A stretch of DNA of 64,000 nt from Craspedostauros australis (Eukaryota; Bacillariophyta; Bacillariophyceae; Mastogloiales; Achnanthaceae), in NCBI GenBank assembly GCA_026770025.1, contig JAMXDE010000008.1, positions 2,914,001-2,978,000 on the forward strand, read 5' to 3'. Position 1 is the stretch's first letter. The number at the start of each line of letters is the position of its first letter. A program made the position numbers and the translations under genes. The notes beneath the pieces were generated by a model. The model saw only the letters and a program-made list of their open reading frames with translations. It was not told the origin of the DNA and made no database searches. Below are positions 10,452 through 21,290 of this stretch, one piece after another.

Positions 10452-11999
10452 GTTCAGAGAAGTAGATTCAAACAAGCAATTAGCTTTCTACTATCATCAC
10501 CACCCCGGCTTTCCAACAGCCTTTCATCAGGCATCTTCATCATGCATATCCTCATATTCGTTCTTGTCTACATTCATGTGGTACGTTCTGCAGGCAGGCA
10601 TTCATATTGTCACAGCTTTCTAATAGAGCCCAAACATAATGGCTGTGGTCTTTGTTGGCTTTGTTGTTAACTTTGGGCAGAGGCTTGATTGGCAAGCAGT
10701 CCGAATGTGAGTCTTCTGTTCCACAAGTACTCAATTGAGAATACTGATAGATGGTGAAGAAACGTGCAGAATATGAGTATTTGTGCTAATGTTCTTCCCT
10801 TCAGGGAGGATCTCCGGTTGTCCTGGCTGACTGTGTGTACAGGTCACGTAGCCTGAGTGCCATGGAATGAGATCCCTTGGTTGATTGCCATGAGAGACAG
10901 CAGGTGTTGGTGCGAGCTTTTGGGGCGCTGTCCCCACAGTTCCGGTCTTGTCCATGCATCGGTAATTCAGCGGGGATGGGTTTCGGTGACCTGGCTATCG
11001 GAACCCTCTGATTTCCTTGACACGGGTTCCAAAGATCTGCTTCAATGATCTGGTTGTGTCCCCAAACATGGTTCCCGATGAGGTGTGGATTCGATCTACT
11101 GGACTGCCGTTGAGTCTGATGGTTCTTTGTGCCTCTTACTAAGGTAGTTACTATTTTAGCTCTATTACGCTGACCAGCACACCACCCGATGCAGAATGAA
11201 GTGACGAATACAGCCATGCCATTCACTTGAGCAATACACGAAACAGAATTGGATGCGGGTCTTTGGAAGGCCGTCGGTCGAGGTTGGACGAAAAAGCAAC
11301 AAATTTCTGTACCAGAACGTCGTAGACTCTACGCAGTCACCAATGGTTACCAACGAAAAAAGTCCGTATGTCGTCCGTATGAAAAGGCCCGATATAGGGT
11401 CAAAAGAGGCATCGAGATGAACAGCAAGCGGAGATCGTTTGCCGACAATGAACACATCAACAGAGAGCTCTCACTCTCCTCTTCCTAATGATGCAAAGAT
11501 GTCAAGCAACGGCCATCAGCTCATCGAATGGTTGCTTGTGCCGTCGGCGATACGCCAATGGTTACCAATAATTACCAAAAAGTGCCAAAAAACCGGAAAT
11601 TAGCCAATAGCCACTAGAGTAACCGGGTCTTAGCCTGACAGTGTTCGGCTGATGCTGCACTTTGACTTATATAATATTATGTCCGTATGTTAGTTTTACG
11701 AGTGTAAGAGTGTGTGTGATGTGAATTGTTTCACAGTGCGCCGCGTGTTGGGGCTGTCAGGCACTGGTCAAATTGAGCGCTACATCGCTTTCTTGTCCCA
11801 GCAACGCTCTCGCCCAAGTCCGTGGATACTGTATGCCGATGGACGGCGAGATCCTTTTCATACTTTGGTTGCGCTGAAGACCCAATGAAGAGGGTGATTT
11901 GGTATTATCCATAAGGCGGCCCGCCCAAACCCTTCAAGATCTGGATTTGGTGTGGAACCGAAGGAGGAATGTGCTCGTACCTCTGCTTCCACAGGCCGC
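10452..11999. other. Intergenic, no gene recognised
   Basis: Only short open frames occur, none with a recognisable domain. The AT-rich patch near 11670-11685 (TATATAATATTATG) has no clear role. The stretch next to the LTR may be decayed element sequence, but I see no diagnostic motif. Confidence 0.5.
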
Positions 12000-14567
12000 T
12001 TACTTGCAGCTGGCTGGGCAATAGCTGCCGAAGGCAATCTCGAACTTGGCACCGAGAGGCGTGCAGGTGGAAGACGATGTTCCGCCGTATTGGCATTTGT
12101 TGCATTTCATGCTATCCGTGACGGGAGTATCGTTGCACGCGAAGGAGAAGAGGATGAGGTTCGCGTTAAAGTTGGAGCTGAAGCCGATGTAATAACAGGA
12201 GTTCTGCGGCATGCAAGTGCTATCACCGACAGTTGTGTCCCCCCCGAACTGGTTGAAGCTCTCGACACCGTCGTTGAAGTAAGAGTTGATTTTCGTGCAC
12301 GATCTGTCGTTGACACAGGACCCGGCTCCCACAATAGTGTTGGACACACGCTTGTTCTTGTCACCGCCGGTGTCCTGGGTGGGTGTTAGGTTCGCATAAC
12401 CTTCTGGTCCTGCACCCATGGCAGCGCAGGCTCGATCTGCGGCGCATGATCCTGCACCAATAATGGCGTAGCCGTCCGACTGCTGCGCGAAGGAGTGGCA
12501 TGCCTGGTTTCCAGTGCATGATCCTGGCCCAATGATGGAGGCCTTGTCACTTCCAGAGTTGAAGTTGAAGTAGGAGCATGCGTCAGTACCGGAAGAAGTG
12601 CCAGAGAGGCAGGATCCCTGGAAGATCATGGACTGAGTCTCGATGCTTTTGCAGGCCTTGTCCCCAATGCAACTGTTGGATGCGATAGACGCGATGCCGG
12701 TCCAGGAGCAGGCCTCGGTTCCGACGCAGCATGTGCGTCCTGCCATACCACACCAATCAATAGCCTCAGGAGCGGTTCCAGTGAACATCTCACCAGTGGC
12801 GGCGGCGTTTTCGCTGAAGATCCTGAGGACCCCGGCGTTTTCGCTGATGGTATTGAAGAGAGCAACGCCGTCAGCAATGGTTGCCTGGTTTTCAAAGATC
12901 CCAAGAAGATCTACTTCGTTTTGGATAGTGGAGAGAAGGGACATTCCCGCGGATGTGCCTGGTGTTCCGAGGGCAGACAGGAATGTCAGGGGAGTTGGAG
13001 CCGATGTCGGTGCTGAAGTCGGAGCTGTGGGGGCCGATGAAGCAGTGGGGGGAGAGGTCGGTGCCGAAGTCGGTGCCGAAGTCGGCGAAGCAGTTGGAGC
13101 AGTGGGGGCTGATGTGGGAGGTGACGTGAGAGGCGTGGGGAAAGGAGTGGGGGAAAAGGTCGGAGAGTCTGTGGGCAAGGTGTCCTTGCCAATGCAATAC
13201 TCATCCACTTTGTCACCAGTGGGATTATTGTTGGTGTCGCTGCCTCCCTTTGGACAGGCCCCATCAACATCGCTGATGATGTAGACTTCGTCGGAGTCGC
13301 ACTCCGTCTTCGTCATGCATCCCCTGCAGCCTTTGACACTGCCGCATCCACCAGGAGGGACGACGAGGTCGGTTGTCATCTTGTCATTGAAGCCCATCTT
13401 CTCGCATGACCCATCGGCAGCACAGCCACCAGCACCAATGGTCAGGCTGCCTGCACGCTTGCCAGCAGTACCATAGTTGACAGTGGAATGGGCATCCTTG
13501 CAGGCATTGCTGCCGACGCACGCATTCTCACCGATGTCGATGTGGCTGCGGTTGTTGGAGAGGGCCTTCTGTACAACACGGCGTCCAGCTGCCTTGCATG
13601 CGTCTGGTCCAACGCATGCACCAGTCTGGATGGTGACATCACCATGAGAACGACGTCCCACTCCCTCACAAGATTGAGGAGTGGTGCATGCTATCTCACC
13701 GACGAAGGTGACTCCTGTGATGGACGGGTTGATTTCATTTTCGTTCACCAACTCGCATGCACTCGCGCCAGTGCAGGAGGAATCGAGAATGAGCGGGTTG
13801 GGTCCCATATCCTTGCAGGCGCTGTCGCCGGTGCAGGCAGTGATAGCGACGGTCATGAATGGAGGAGAGTTGGAGGCGGAACCGGTGACTGAAGTGCATC
13901 CCGAGGATCCTTGGCAGCATGGATCTGCGACGGCAGGCGATTGCATCGCAGCGATGTCCGTGCATGCTGCGCTCATTTCATCTGGTCGTTCGGTGACGAG
14001 GACTGGCTTGGTGGTAGCGACCAGGGCCAATTGGCCAGAAAGGATATCGCTGGATGCGTACTTGTTGAAGAGCTTGCGTGCAGCTCCTTCGCCGAGGTCT
14101 CCTGCGCATCCGAAGAAGTTCTGCAGCTGCTCGGATTCCTTGACGGCGGTGATGGCTTCGCGGCAGGATGGCTTGGCAGAGTTACAGATGATGGTCTTGG
14201 CACTAATCTCTTCTGTTGTGAGGGCGGTATTGCCATCCGGCTTGCAAGCGACTTCGATGGTGGAATCGAAGATGGCTGGGGCAGCTGATGGTTTGGCAGT
14301 TGGTAGGAGAGTGGGCTGGGAGGTCGGCGACGCGGTTGGCGGGGTCGTTTCTGGATCAGTTGGGTTTTCAGTGGGTGGCACTTGGTTGTTCTTGTTGCTC
14401 TTGTTGGTGTCACCGCCGGCGCCCTTGAGGATGCGGGTCTTCATCATCATCATGTGAAGTTCCTCGGTTGGATCCACGGGAATCCTGTTGCCGCGGAGCA
14501 CGGCGTCGACTGTTGCCGTGTCGGCGAGAGCGAGAAAGGTCGCGAAGGCTGTCTTGGTGTAGATCAT
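12000..14567 (-). CDS. Secreted Cys-rich repeat protein with PT-rich linkers (855 aa)
   Basis: The ATG at 14567 is followed by a plausible signal peptide (TAFATFLALADTATVDA), so the product is probably secreted or on the cell surface. Two blocks of Cys repeats of the form GSCxGxxACxxxG are visible. The first, around residues 230-430, has about seven units; the second, around 610-800, has about six (for example GSCTGNQACHSF and GSCAADRACAAM). They are separated and preceded by low-complexity linkers built from PTxSPT and SAPT units (about residues 70-95 and 475-560), typical of predicted extracellular diatom proteins. The C-terminus keeps paired cysteines. There is no catalytic motif. The repeats may form a disulfide-stabilised solenoid, and a cell-wall or adhesive role is possible but only inferred. 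It is a single exon on the minus strand between two long intergenic regions. Confidence 0.85.
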   Translation of the reverse strand: MIYTKTAFATFLALADTATVDAVLRGNRIPVDPTEELHMMMMKTRILKGAGGDTNKSNKNNQVPPTENPTDPETTPPTASPTSQPTLLPTAKPSAAPAIFDSTIEVACKPDGNTALTTEEISAKTIICNSAKPSCREAITAVKESEQLQNFFGCAGDLGEGAARKLFNKYASSDILSGQLALVATTKPVLVTERPDEMSAACTDIAAMQSPAVADPCCQGSSGCTSVTGSASNSPPFMTVAITACTGDSACKDMGPNPLILDSSCTGASACELVNENEINPSITGVTFVGEIACTTPQSCEGVGRRSHGDVTIQTGACVGPDACKAAGRRVVQKALSNNRSHIDIGENACVGSNACKDAHSTVNYGTAGKRAGSLTIGAGGCAADGSCEKMGFNDKMTTDLVVPPGGCGSVKGCRGCMTKTECDSDEVYIISDVDGACPKGGSDTNNNPTGDKVDEYCIGKDTLPTDSPTFSPTPFPTPLTSPPTSAPTAPTASPTSAPTSAPTSPPTASSAPTAPTSAPTSAPTPLTFLSALGTPGTSAGMSLLSTIQNEVDLLGIFENQATIADGVALFNTISENAGVLRIFSENAAATGEMFTGTAPEAIDWCGMAGRTCCVGTEACSWTGIASIASNSCIGDKACKSIETQSMIFQGSCLSGTSSGTDACSYFNFNSGSDKASIIGPGSCTGNQACHSFAQQSDGYAIIGAGSCAADRACAAMGAGPEGYANLTPTQDTGGDKNKRVSNTIVGAGSCVNDRSCTKINSYFNDGVESFNQFGGDTTVGDSTCMPQNSCYYIGFSSNFNANLILFSFACNDTPVTDSMKCNKCQYGGTSSSTCTPLGAKFEIAFGSYCPASCK

Positions 14568-16729
14568 GGTTGCTCGGTACTTGGTGGTTGGTGATTGATC
14601 GTTCAGGGTCGATTGTTGTTTGTTTCGTGTTGTCAGTTGACAACTTGGATGGATTTATGAGATGAAGAGTTTGATTTGTTGTTTGTTTGGACCATTTTGC
14701 TTGCATCTTCGATGTTGTGGATGAGACAACATGATACGAGGACGGCATGATGTCCAGGGAGGCCAAAGCTCCTTCACAACCTGGAACCTTCACAACTAGT
14801 GGGATCACTGTTGGATAGAAAAGACTCTGCGGATCGATGCCCATGTCCAGCATTTATGGTGCAGCATGACCCTCCCTGATGTACATCATCCATTGGGCCT
14901 GAACTATATTGCGTCCGAGCAAAGCGCATGCGAGTATGATACGACTAGGACAAACAGACAGGGAACCTTCACAACCTGGAACCTTCACATGTCATCATCT
15001 GTCATTCTTCTTGATCCGCTGTTCTCGTCTGTACCAGGACAGGACTTTGTCGCGGTCTGATTTCCACAAGCGCACACTATGTGTTTTGGCACGCAACACG
15101 CAACACACAACATGTAACCACCACAACTCATTCGGTAAAACAACACTCTTGGAGTAGAGCAGCGGAAAATACATCAACATCTTGATCGCTTCAACGCAAT
15201 AACGCAAGCGATGAATCGGTATCTGGGTTTGCACCTTCCCAATGCAAAAGGAGAGAGAAAAAGCCTCACCAACTACTGGGGCGGAAGGGTCTTCAGTGAT
15301 CGTCGCCTCCGTGATGCAAACACAATCAGGTCACAGAAGCTCGGACAGAACGAGAGTTGAATGCGCTTTGCAGGATCAAACACGTTTCCGAATTCTGGCT
15401 GGGGCCTGCGTGGGTGGGAATGCGGTTTGGTCTTTAAATATGTATCCTGGAGTAGAGTATCGCTTCTTGTTTACGACTTGATATCCCTATTGAGTTTTGT
15501 TTCATGGTGTTCTTCGTACAAGTGTCATCAAAGCAAGTCGTGGGGCCAGGGAGGGCCAATTCTTCTTCCCGGAGAAGACCTTCCGAACAAGGAAGGTTTC
15601 GGCCTCTCAGAGGGTGGTCCAAAGCAGTAAAGACACATCCAAACACAAAGCGGAGACCACACTGCGTGCAAACAACACGGTGCTTTCGATACGCCAAAAT
15701 TGGAGCATGTGCACTCCACATGTGCACCTCCCTCGGCTAATCTCATGTCTCTCCTTCCACACTACCAACTGCTGTGTTATGCAACCAATACGGTTGAGCA
15801 ATTGCCATTGCCACCTCTCCGTGGTTTCTTCTTGCGTCGACACAAAATTCCACCAAGTTAACACACATGTGTGGCTCAGCGTGTCGCCGATAGTTCCTGG
15901 CTAAATGACTGTTGAGAGGAAATGTGCGATCGACGGGTTGTCATACTGTACTACTATCACATGCGACAGTCCGAACCTCAGGAGTTGTCTCTTGAGTGTC
16001 ACAACGACGACACGCAGTCTTGAGAAAGGAATCAACACGCGGATGTGTCGCAACTGTTCTCCAGAGGCATCCGTTGGAGTTCGATGTCGATGGCCAGAAC
16101 GGCAACACAAGAGCAACGGCACGCTGAGGTGCGCACCAATGTGAGCATCACTCATACGATTGCGCGACCGAACCACATCTTACAACCTGACAACAATTTT
16201 TGCATAGAAGGCTCAACATCCGATCACAATTGTATGGGGTTTGAATCCCCACTGTTTGCGATGGTGATGCCGCCACTTCATCAACCGCGGCTCCGACAGT
16301 CGTAATGTTGCACTGTCCCAAAGAGAATCATCCTGTATTGTTCCACATCAATCATGATCGCAAACTCCTTTCCACCAAGAAGAGCAGAGCGATCTCCAGA
16401 GAGTGGAAGCGGAAGCCTCGAGTTGGATCAGAGGACCCAAACTGTCCTCCGAATGCGGATAGATACGAGCAGAGAAAGGGAGAGACTGGTTTGTGTCACG
16501 TCAAAGCACCATGTTGTACAGTCCCGAGCAAGCTCCCTTGTTTCGGTTGCGTGATGAACCGCAACTTGGATTGTTGCGAAAATGTGGCCTGGCACAGCGT
16601 CGTATCGTACTTGTACGTGGCACATGTCGCTGCGACACGAATACGTCGCAGTTCGTTGAGTGCGAAAAAAGCGTTCGAGCGGATGTGCCAACAACGTCGG
16701 TTTGAACCGACGAAACAGGAAACCTCATC
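14568..16729. other. Intergenic 2.2 kb with a short duplicated motif
   Basis: No coding region is convincing: the small frames overlap one another on both strands and lack domains. A roughly 22-bp motif (CTTCACAACCTGGAACCTTCAC) occurs near 14770-14792 and again near 14963-14988, a short dispersed direct repeat. I found no tRNA-type B box here. Confidence 0.5.
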
Positions 16730-16864
16730 ATGACGTTCTGCGATGTCTCCTCCACACCACACCAAAATTCAAACTGGTTGCCTCACAAAACAAATCCACA
16801 ACAGCGAACCACCAAGGCCCAGAAGCGGTATCAGCAATACGCACTCCACCAATACCATACACTG

Positions 16865-17815
16865 ATGAAGATGAGCACGACAACGGCGACGCAAACGAAC
16901 AGAAACTGCACTCAACACGATGTCCGCATCTCCACGACGACATCCCGCAGCATCCGAAGTCCGTATCTGCGCTCGTTCGCGTCCTTTGCAAACCGCGGCG
17001 GTGCCAACTTGTGGATCGTCGCTGTGGCCGTCGTGATGAGCATCATCGGTGCCATGCTCACATCGAGCACGGTCGAGTCCGCGCAACACGTCATACCGAA
17101 TTCGATGTGCATTCCGGGTGGTGGATTCGCGGCCATGTTCCACGTGCTGGGACAGCTGACGCACGTGCCACGCGACCAGCTGCTGCAGCAGACGAACGTG
17201 TGCCGATCGGCCGGGTGCCTGACATTGGCGGCAACCTTGCAGGGTTGGACAGGCGACGACATGGTGCGGGCGTCCATTTACATTCAGGAACGGGTATTCA
17301 CAGGTGAATTCACCGTCTACGACTATCTGTCGCAGATGGTGAACTTCATCATGGAAGATATTGAGAAGAGCGACAATGACGACGACGATCTGCCCGAATG
17401 GGTGTCCAAGATGGCCATCTTGAGCACTTCCAGCGAAGAGTCGTCGCCCGAATACCTGCATCTCTTCGAAAGCAACACTACGTCGCCTGGCGTCCTGACG
17501 GAGTTGCTGCAGCGCCATGCTCCAACCTGGATATCGTCGGCGTGGACGAGCAAGGCGACCATTACGACGCCAAAGACCAGGCAGGAGCTGCGCGATCGGT
17601 TAATGCAAAGCGCATGGATTCCAGGCCTCACGGGTGGTGGATTGCATTACAAGAATCACGCGGATGGATTCTTCTCGTTGGGATCCGCACCGCAGTGTTC
17701 GAGCGAAGTGCCTTACGCTTTCACGTGGCCGATGGTGCGGTATGCAGCCGACCATACCTTCAGTGAGGCGACAGCCTACGACCTGTTCGAAGCGGGCAAG
17801 AAATTCGGACTGTAG
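16865..17815 (+). CDS. Patatin-like membrane-anchored serine hydrolase
   Basis: This is a predicted acyl hydrolase of the patatin fold. The frame opens at ATG 16730, but ATG 16865 or 16871 is preferred because the residues before are Gln/His-rich without structure. Counting from 16730, residues 92-112 form a hydrophobic anchor (LWIVAVAVVMSIIGAML). Then come the oxyanion-type GGG (130-132, in IPGGGFAAMF), the nucleophile Ser160 in CRSAGC where patatins have GxSxG, and near the C-terminus the IPGL...HADGFF segment with the dyad Asp312-Gly313. The order and spacing match patatins (Ser-Asp dyad, phospholipase A/lipid acyl hydrolase). The first Gly of GxSxG is replaced by Cys. An acidic loop lies at 212-221. 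The family call is likely; the substrate is unknown. Confidence 0.7.
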   Translation: MKMSTTTATQTNRNCTQHDVRISTTTSRSIRSPYLRSFASFANRGGANLWIVAVAVVMSIIGAMLTSSTVESAQHVIPNSMCIPGGGFAAMFHVLGQLTHVPRDQLLQQTNVCRSAGCLTLAATLQGWTGDDMVRASIYIQERVFTGEFTVYDYLSQMVNFIMEDIEKSDNDDDDLPEWVSKMAILSTSSEESSPEYLHLFESNTTSPGVLTELLQRHAPTWISSAWTSKATITTPKTRQELRDRLMQSAWIPGLTGGGLHYKNHADGFFSLGSAPQCSSEVPYAFTWPMVRYAADHTFSEATAYDLFEAGKKFGL

Positions 17816-18353
17816 CGTGGTGGAAAGCGTTGTACGATGGCTGCTTGTGCTGCGCAGGGAATGCCACGCTGGCATTGGCCCGAGCGCTATGGGATGAACG
17901 GGACCTTGGGAGGTGTATTGGTACCATAGGCGAACAGCTGAGGCTACTCTCCAAGGTGTACTCGAAACCTCTTCAAGAATAGAAGGATAGACACATGGAG
18001 TGGACAGATAGAACACTACTCTACTTTATTCGTCTGCTTGAATTCGTTGTCCATGATAGCTTCAGGGTTGATCTCTTGGATGGATGGATGGATGGTGCTA
18101 GTACGATCTATGATCGGAACCCCAGATTTGATCATCAACGCGGTACGGAGTTGTGGGAGATCTCGTCCGAATCTTGTTGCCGGTTGCGATTTGGACGTTC
18201 ACCGCGAGCGACAGAATCACCACAAAAATGCGAAGAGAGCAACGAGAACGAGAACGAAACCCAAAGTGTTGACCCGCTATCGACCATTCCACTGCAGTCG
18301 TCACAATAGTCTCCAAGACGACCACAGGCAGCAGCGACAATACCGATAGCGGC
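17816..18353. other. Intergenic spacer upstream of ALG2
   Basis: About 540 bp between two genes on the same strand. It contains a short (ATGG)n run near 18077-18092. No gene was seen. Confidence 0.45.
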
Positions 18354-19739
18354 ATGACGAAACGACGACCGCTCAACATCGTGTTCATCCACCTCGATCT
18401 CGGGATCGGCGGAGCGGAGCAGCTGGTGTTGCAGCTCGCCACCGCCTCGCAGGAATGCAAGCACGATGTGACCATCGTCACAACCAGATGCGATCAGGAC
18501 CATTGCTTCGACGCCGTCAAGCTTGCCTGCCGCGGCCGCCTCGCCGACAACGTTCGCATTTACGGCAACTGGATTGCACCGACGATCGCGGGCAAGTTCA
18601 CGGCACTGTGCAGCGCATTGCGCATGCTCTATTTGGGAGGCATGGTGTGTCGCAAACATGCGCATGCCGATGTCATTGTGATTGACGTCCTGCCGACGCC
18701 CATACCGCTGCTGTTGCGATGGTTGCCGACGGCCGGGATTCTATTTTACTGCCATTTCCCCGACAAACTGCTGCTGCAAACGGCGGGCGGCAGCTCCGCC
18801 AAACAGTACTACCGGCGATGGCTGGATTCGATGGAGGAAGCCACCATGTCCATGGCCGATACGCTGGTTGTCAATTCGGAATTCACGCGGCAGGAAGTCA
18901 CGAGAGTCTTTCCTTCCACGACGCTGAATCGAGAGATCCGCATCTTGTATCCGGCTTTCGACAGTACCAACGCCACCAACGCCAACCACCAAGCCAAGTC
19001 GTCACCACAATCGCCCATCGTCTCGTTGAACCGCTTCGAACGCAAGAAGAACATCGGACTGTTGATCCGGGCCTACGCGCTGCTGAAAGAGCGCATGACA
19101 ACGCGTCTGCCGAAGGTCATCATTGCCGGCGGGTACGATACCAGCAACGTGGAGAATGTGGAACACTACGCCGAACTGCAGCACCTCGCGAAACAATTGA
19201 ATGTCACAGAGATCGAATTCCGATTCGACATTTCGGATGCGATGCGATCGCAGCTGTTCCAAACGGCGCTGTGCGTGGTGTACACGCCCGACAAGGAGCA
19301 CTTTGGCATCGTGCCGTTGGAGGCCATGTACGCGGGCACGCCGGTGTTGGCGGTCAATTCGGGCGGGCCGACCGAAACCGTCGTGGATTCGCGGACGGGG
19401 TTCTTGCGCGAACCGACGCCGCAAGCCTTTGCGGGGGCCTTGGAGATTCTGATCCGGGATCCGCAGCGTGCGACCGTCATGGGGAAGCAAGCCAGGATTC
19501 ATGTCGAGAAGTCATTTGGTGCGGATCGGTTTCATGAACAGTGGGGTGAGTTGGTGCTGTCGACGCAGGAACGCAAGAGCAAGCGCAAGGTGATGCCATC
19601 GGGTGCGCTACTTGTCCCGTTGGTGGCTATGCTATTCCTCGTTGTGTCGATCATCTTTATCCTGTGGATCATCACAGGATTCGTGCTGAGAAGCGTGGCT
19701 GAATACAGTTCCGGGCGTGTACTGGCACAAGAGCTGTGA
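18354..19739 (+). CDS. ALG2: ALG2-type alpha-1,3/1,6-mannosyltransferase (GT4)
   Basis: 461 residues, one exon, ATG at 18354. ALG2 adds the second and third mannoses to the dolichol-linked Man1GlcNAc2 core on the cytosolic face of the ER. The N-terminal half starts with the GT4/ALG2 signature IVFIHLDLGIGGAEQLV. It also has the ALG2-typical segments VIDVLPTPIPLL and FYCHFPDKLL, followed by VVNSEFTRQEV. The C-terminal half has the SLNRFERKKNIGLLIRAY nucleotide-sugar start and the E-x7-E region EHFGIVPLEAMYAGTPVLAV. The last 45 residues hold one strong transmembrane helix (VAMLFLVVSIIFILWIITGFVL), in the place where eukaryotic ALG2 proteins keep a membrane segment. The length is normal for the family. 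Confidence 0.95.
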   Translation: MTKRRPLNIVFIHLDLGIGGAEQLVLQLATASQECKHDVTIVTTRCDQDHCFDAVKLACRGRLADNVRIYGNWIAPTIAGKFTALCSALRMLYLGGMVCRKHAHADVIVIDVLPTPIPLLLRWLPTAGILFYCHFPDKLLLQTAGGSSAKQYYRRWLDSMEEATMSMADTLVVNSEFTRQEVTRVFPSTTLNREIRILYPAFDSTNATNANHQAKSSPQSPIVSLNRFERKKNIGLLIRAYALLKERMTTRLPKVIIAGGYDTSNVENVEHYAELQHLAKQLNVTEIEFRFDISDAMRSQLFQTALCVVYTPDKEHFGIVPLEAMYAGTPVLAVNSGGPTETVVDSRTGFLREPTPQAFAGALEILIRDPQRATVMGKQARIHVEKSFGADRFHEQWGELVLSTQERKSKRKVMPSGALLVPLVAMLFLVVSIIFILWIITGFVLRSVAEYSSGRVLAQEL

Positions 19740-20420
19740 AGCGTGGCGTTCACGGAAGTAGTACGATGGACATTGCGAAGAGGAGACTTCTGTTCTCATT
19801 CAACATGCGACGACACTGTTCAGGAATAGACGGAGCAAGGTGACAGGCGGTGCTACCATGTGGAGAGGTCCTTGCAACAGGCTCACACTCTCTGGAGAAG
19901 CAACACGCGTGCTACTATGAGTGCTCTATGTAGACGTGGCATTTGACGAACACAGCTCGGAGTTGGAAATGCGCTGCCCTCGCAACAGTTTCATCTTGCC
20001 CAAACATAGTATTCTATAATAGTACCCACGCTCTCCACGATCCAGATGAACGAACGTGACTTTGAATTAGAATGAGATGGTCTATATGATTAGTTCTGTA
20101 CAGCAGAGTTGCGTATGAAGAGTTGTCCTTGTCCCCAGGCTTCTTGACGATGAACAGTGGTGATGCTCGGCATGGACCAGCGTATCTCGCATCCTCCGCG
20201 CCAATCCGTGACTCGCTTGCTTCCTTGTGGACGTCCGACATAGACGTCAGCAACGACTGTAACGGACCATCCCGACTTGCTATCCATATTTACAAGCCGT
20301 CGCTTCCATGACGACGACCAAGAAAAGAAGAGAACGACCGTCCATGTTCACGATGGCAATCCCCGATGGAACCCGTCCATGGACACGTGCGTGTGTGCGT
20401 CGATACCGTCGTGCTCCCGT
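19740..20420. other. Intergenic, no gene recognised
   Basis: About 680 bp between the 3' end of ALG2 and the 3' end of the minus-strand gene at 20421. Only short frames are present. One minus-strand frame near 20014-20253 has a faintly retroelement-like phrase, but it is too short to call. Confidence 0.45.
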
Positions 20421-20819
20421 TCATCTCCTGCCCGCCGCAACGTGGATGGATTCTTGCTTCTGGTACTGGCGGATGCGATTGAATCCCTTGCCGCCCGCGT
20501 TGCGTTTCTTGTTGCCGTCCTGCCTCAAGGCCGCCAATGGCTGCGCCGTGGAACCAGGCCGCGCCAATCGGTAGCAGGGATACCCATGCTTGAAGCCGTT
20601 CTTGATCTTGACGAGGATGCCTTGCTCCGTGCCCTTCTTCAGCGTGTCCTTCACGGAACCCTTCGGGATGACGCAGTTGCGCAGATGCGTTGCGATCCAT
20701 TCCTCGATCTCGTTGACGGAGGGTTCCTTCAATGCCTGCATGGCCTTCACGATGTGCTGCAGCACGGGATCGTTCTCCTTGTTCTCGTTGGCGGGGGTGG
20801 TCTGCTTGCGTCGCGGCAT
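20421..20819 (-). CDS. Small basic protein with a winged-helix/H15-like domain (132 aa)
   Basis: ATG at 20819. The N-terminus is basic (MPRRKQTTPANENKEN). Residues 18-86 look like a small winged-helix fold: a first helix (VLQHIVKAMQALKE), a second (NEIEEWIATHL), a third (KGSVKDTLKKGTEQG), then a beta hairpin and a closing YRLA strand. That order resembles linker-histone H15 and related DNA-binding domains, in which a basic tail follows. Here the tail is Gly/Lys/Arg-rich (DGNKKRNAGGKGFNRIRQYQ) and short for a histone H1. A chromatin or DNA-binding role is inferred from fold pattern and charge only. The neighbouring ASPM gene is transcribed in the same direction from the right. Confidence 0.65.
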   Translation of the reverse strand: MPRRKQTTPANENKENDPVLQHIVKAMQALKEPSVNEIEEWIATHLRNCVIPKGSVKDTLKKGTEQGILVKIKNGFKHGYPCYRLARPGSTAQPLAALRQDGNKKRNAGGKGFNRIRQYQKQESIHVAAGRR

Positions 20820-21290
20820 CTTGGTGCTTGTTTCTTCTTGTTCTGAGTGATGTCGTTGTGAATCTCACGATGGAACGTCGTTCTTGGTCGCTTCTTTCGA
20901 TTTTATGACAAGAAGATGAGGCATTCCCACACGCTTCCTTGTTTGCGTGGTGTCTGTGCGGAGCAATGTGTGGATACGTGTACGTGCGAGCATGGTTGCT
21001 TTCTCGATCCATCGTGGTGATTTCCAAAATAACGGTTGGTATCTTGTTCGCAGGACCGCGAAAACACAACGACAACAAACATGTGGCAAACGAACTTCGA
21101 AGAACTAGGGACTAAACATTCATGAATCACGCACATTCGTTTCAACTTAGACTGCTATCTAGAGACCAGAACATGGACTCTGTTGCATCCATACGGGCGC
21201 TCCACTTTGCTCAAATCTATTATCCACACCATTGTACAACTACATCTACTGTACATGTGTCCAATACAACCTACTATCCACGCCATCTCC
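20820..21290. other. Intergenic between small basic gene and ASPM 3' end
   Basis: About 470 bp. It should hold the promoter of the minus-strand gene at 20421-20819 and the terminator of the ASPM-like gene. No distinct box or RNA gene was recognised. Confidence 0.4.

Noticed and set aside
10801-11226. 141-codon minus-strand frame next to the LTR cluster
   Set aside because: No domain, Gln/Arg/Ser-rich, nothing matching gag or pol.
16225-16250. T-arm-like sequence (GGGGTTTGAATCCCC)
   Set aside because: The loop lacks the TTC start of a tRNA T-loop, and no acceptor or anticodon arms can be drawn around it.
16769-17518. 249-codon minus-strand frame over the patatin-like gene
   Set aside because: His/Arg-rich shadow of the plus-strand frame, which has a full catalytic pattern.
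20014-20253. Possible reverse-transcriptase scrap on the minus strand
   Set aside because: A single phrase resembles a retroelement RT, but there are no neighbouring motifs and the frame is short.
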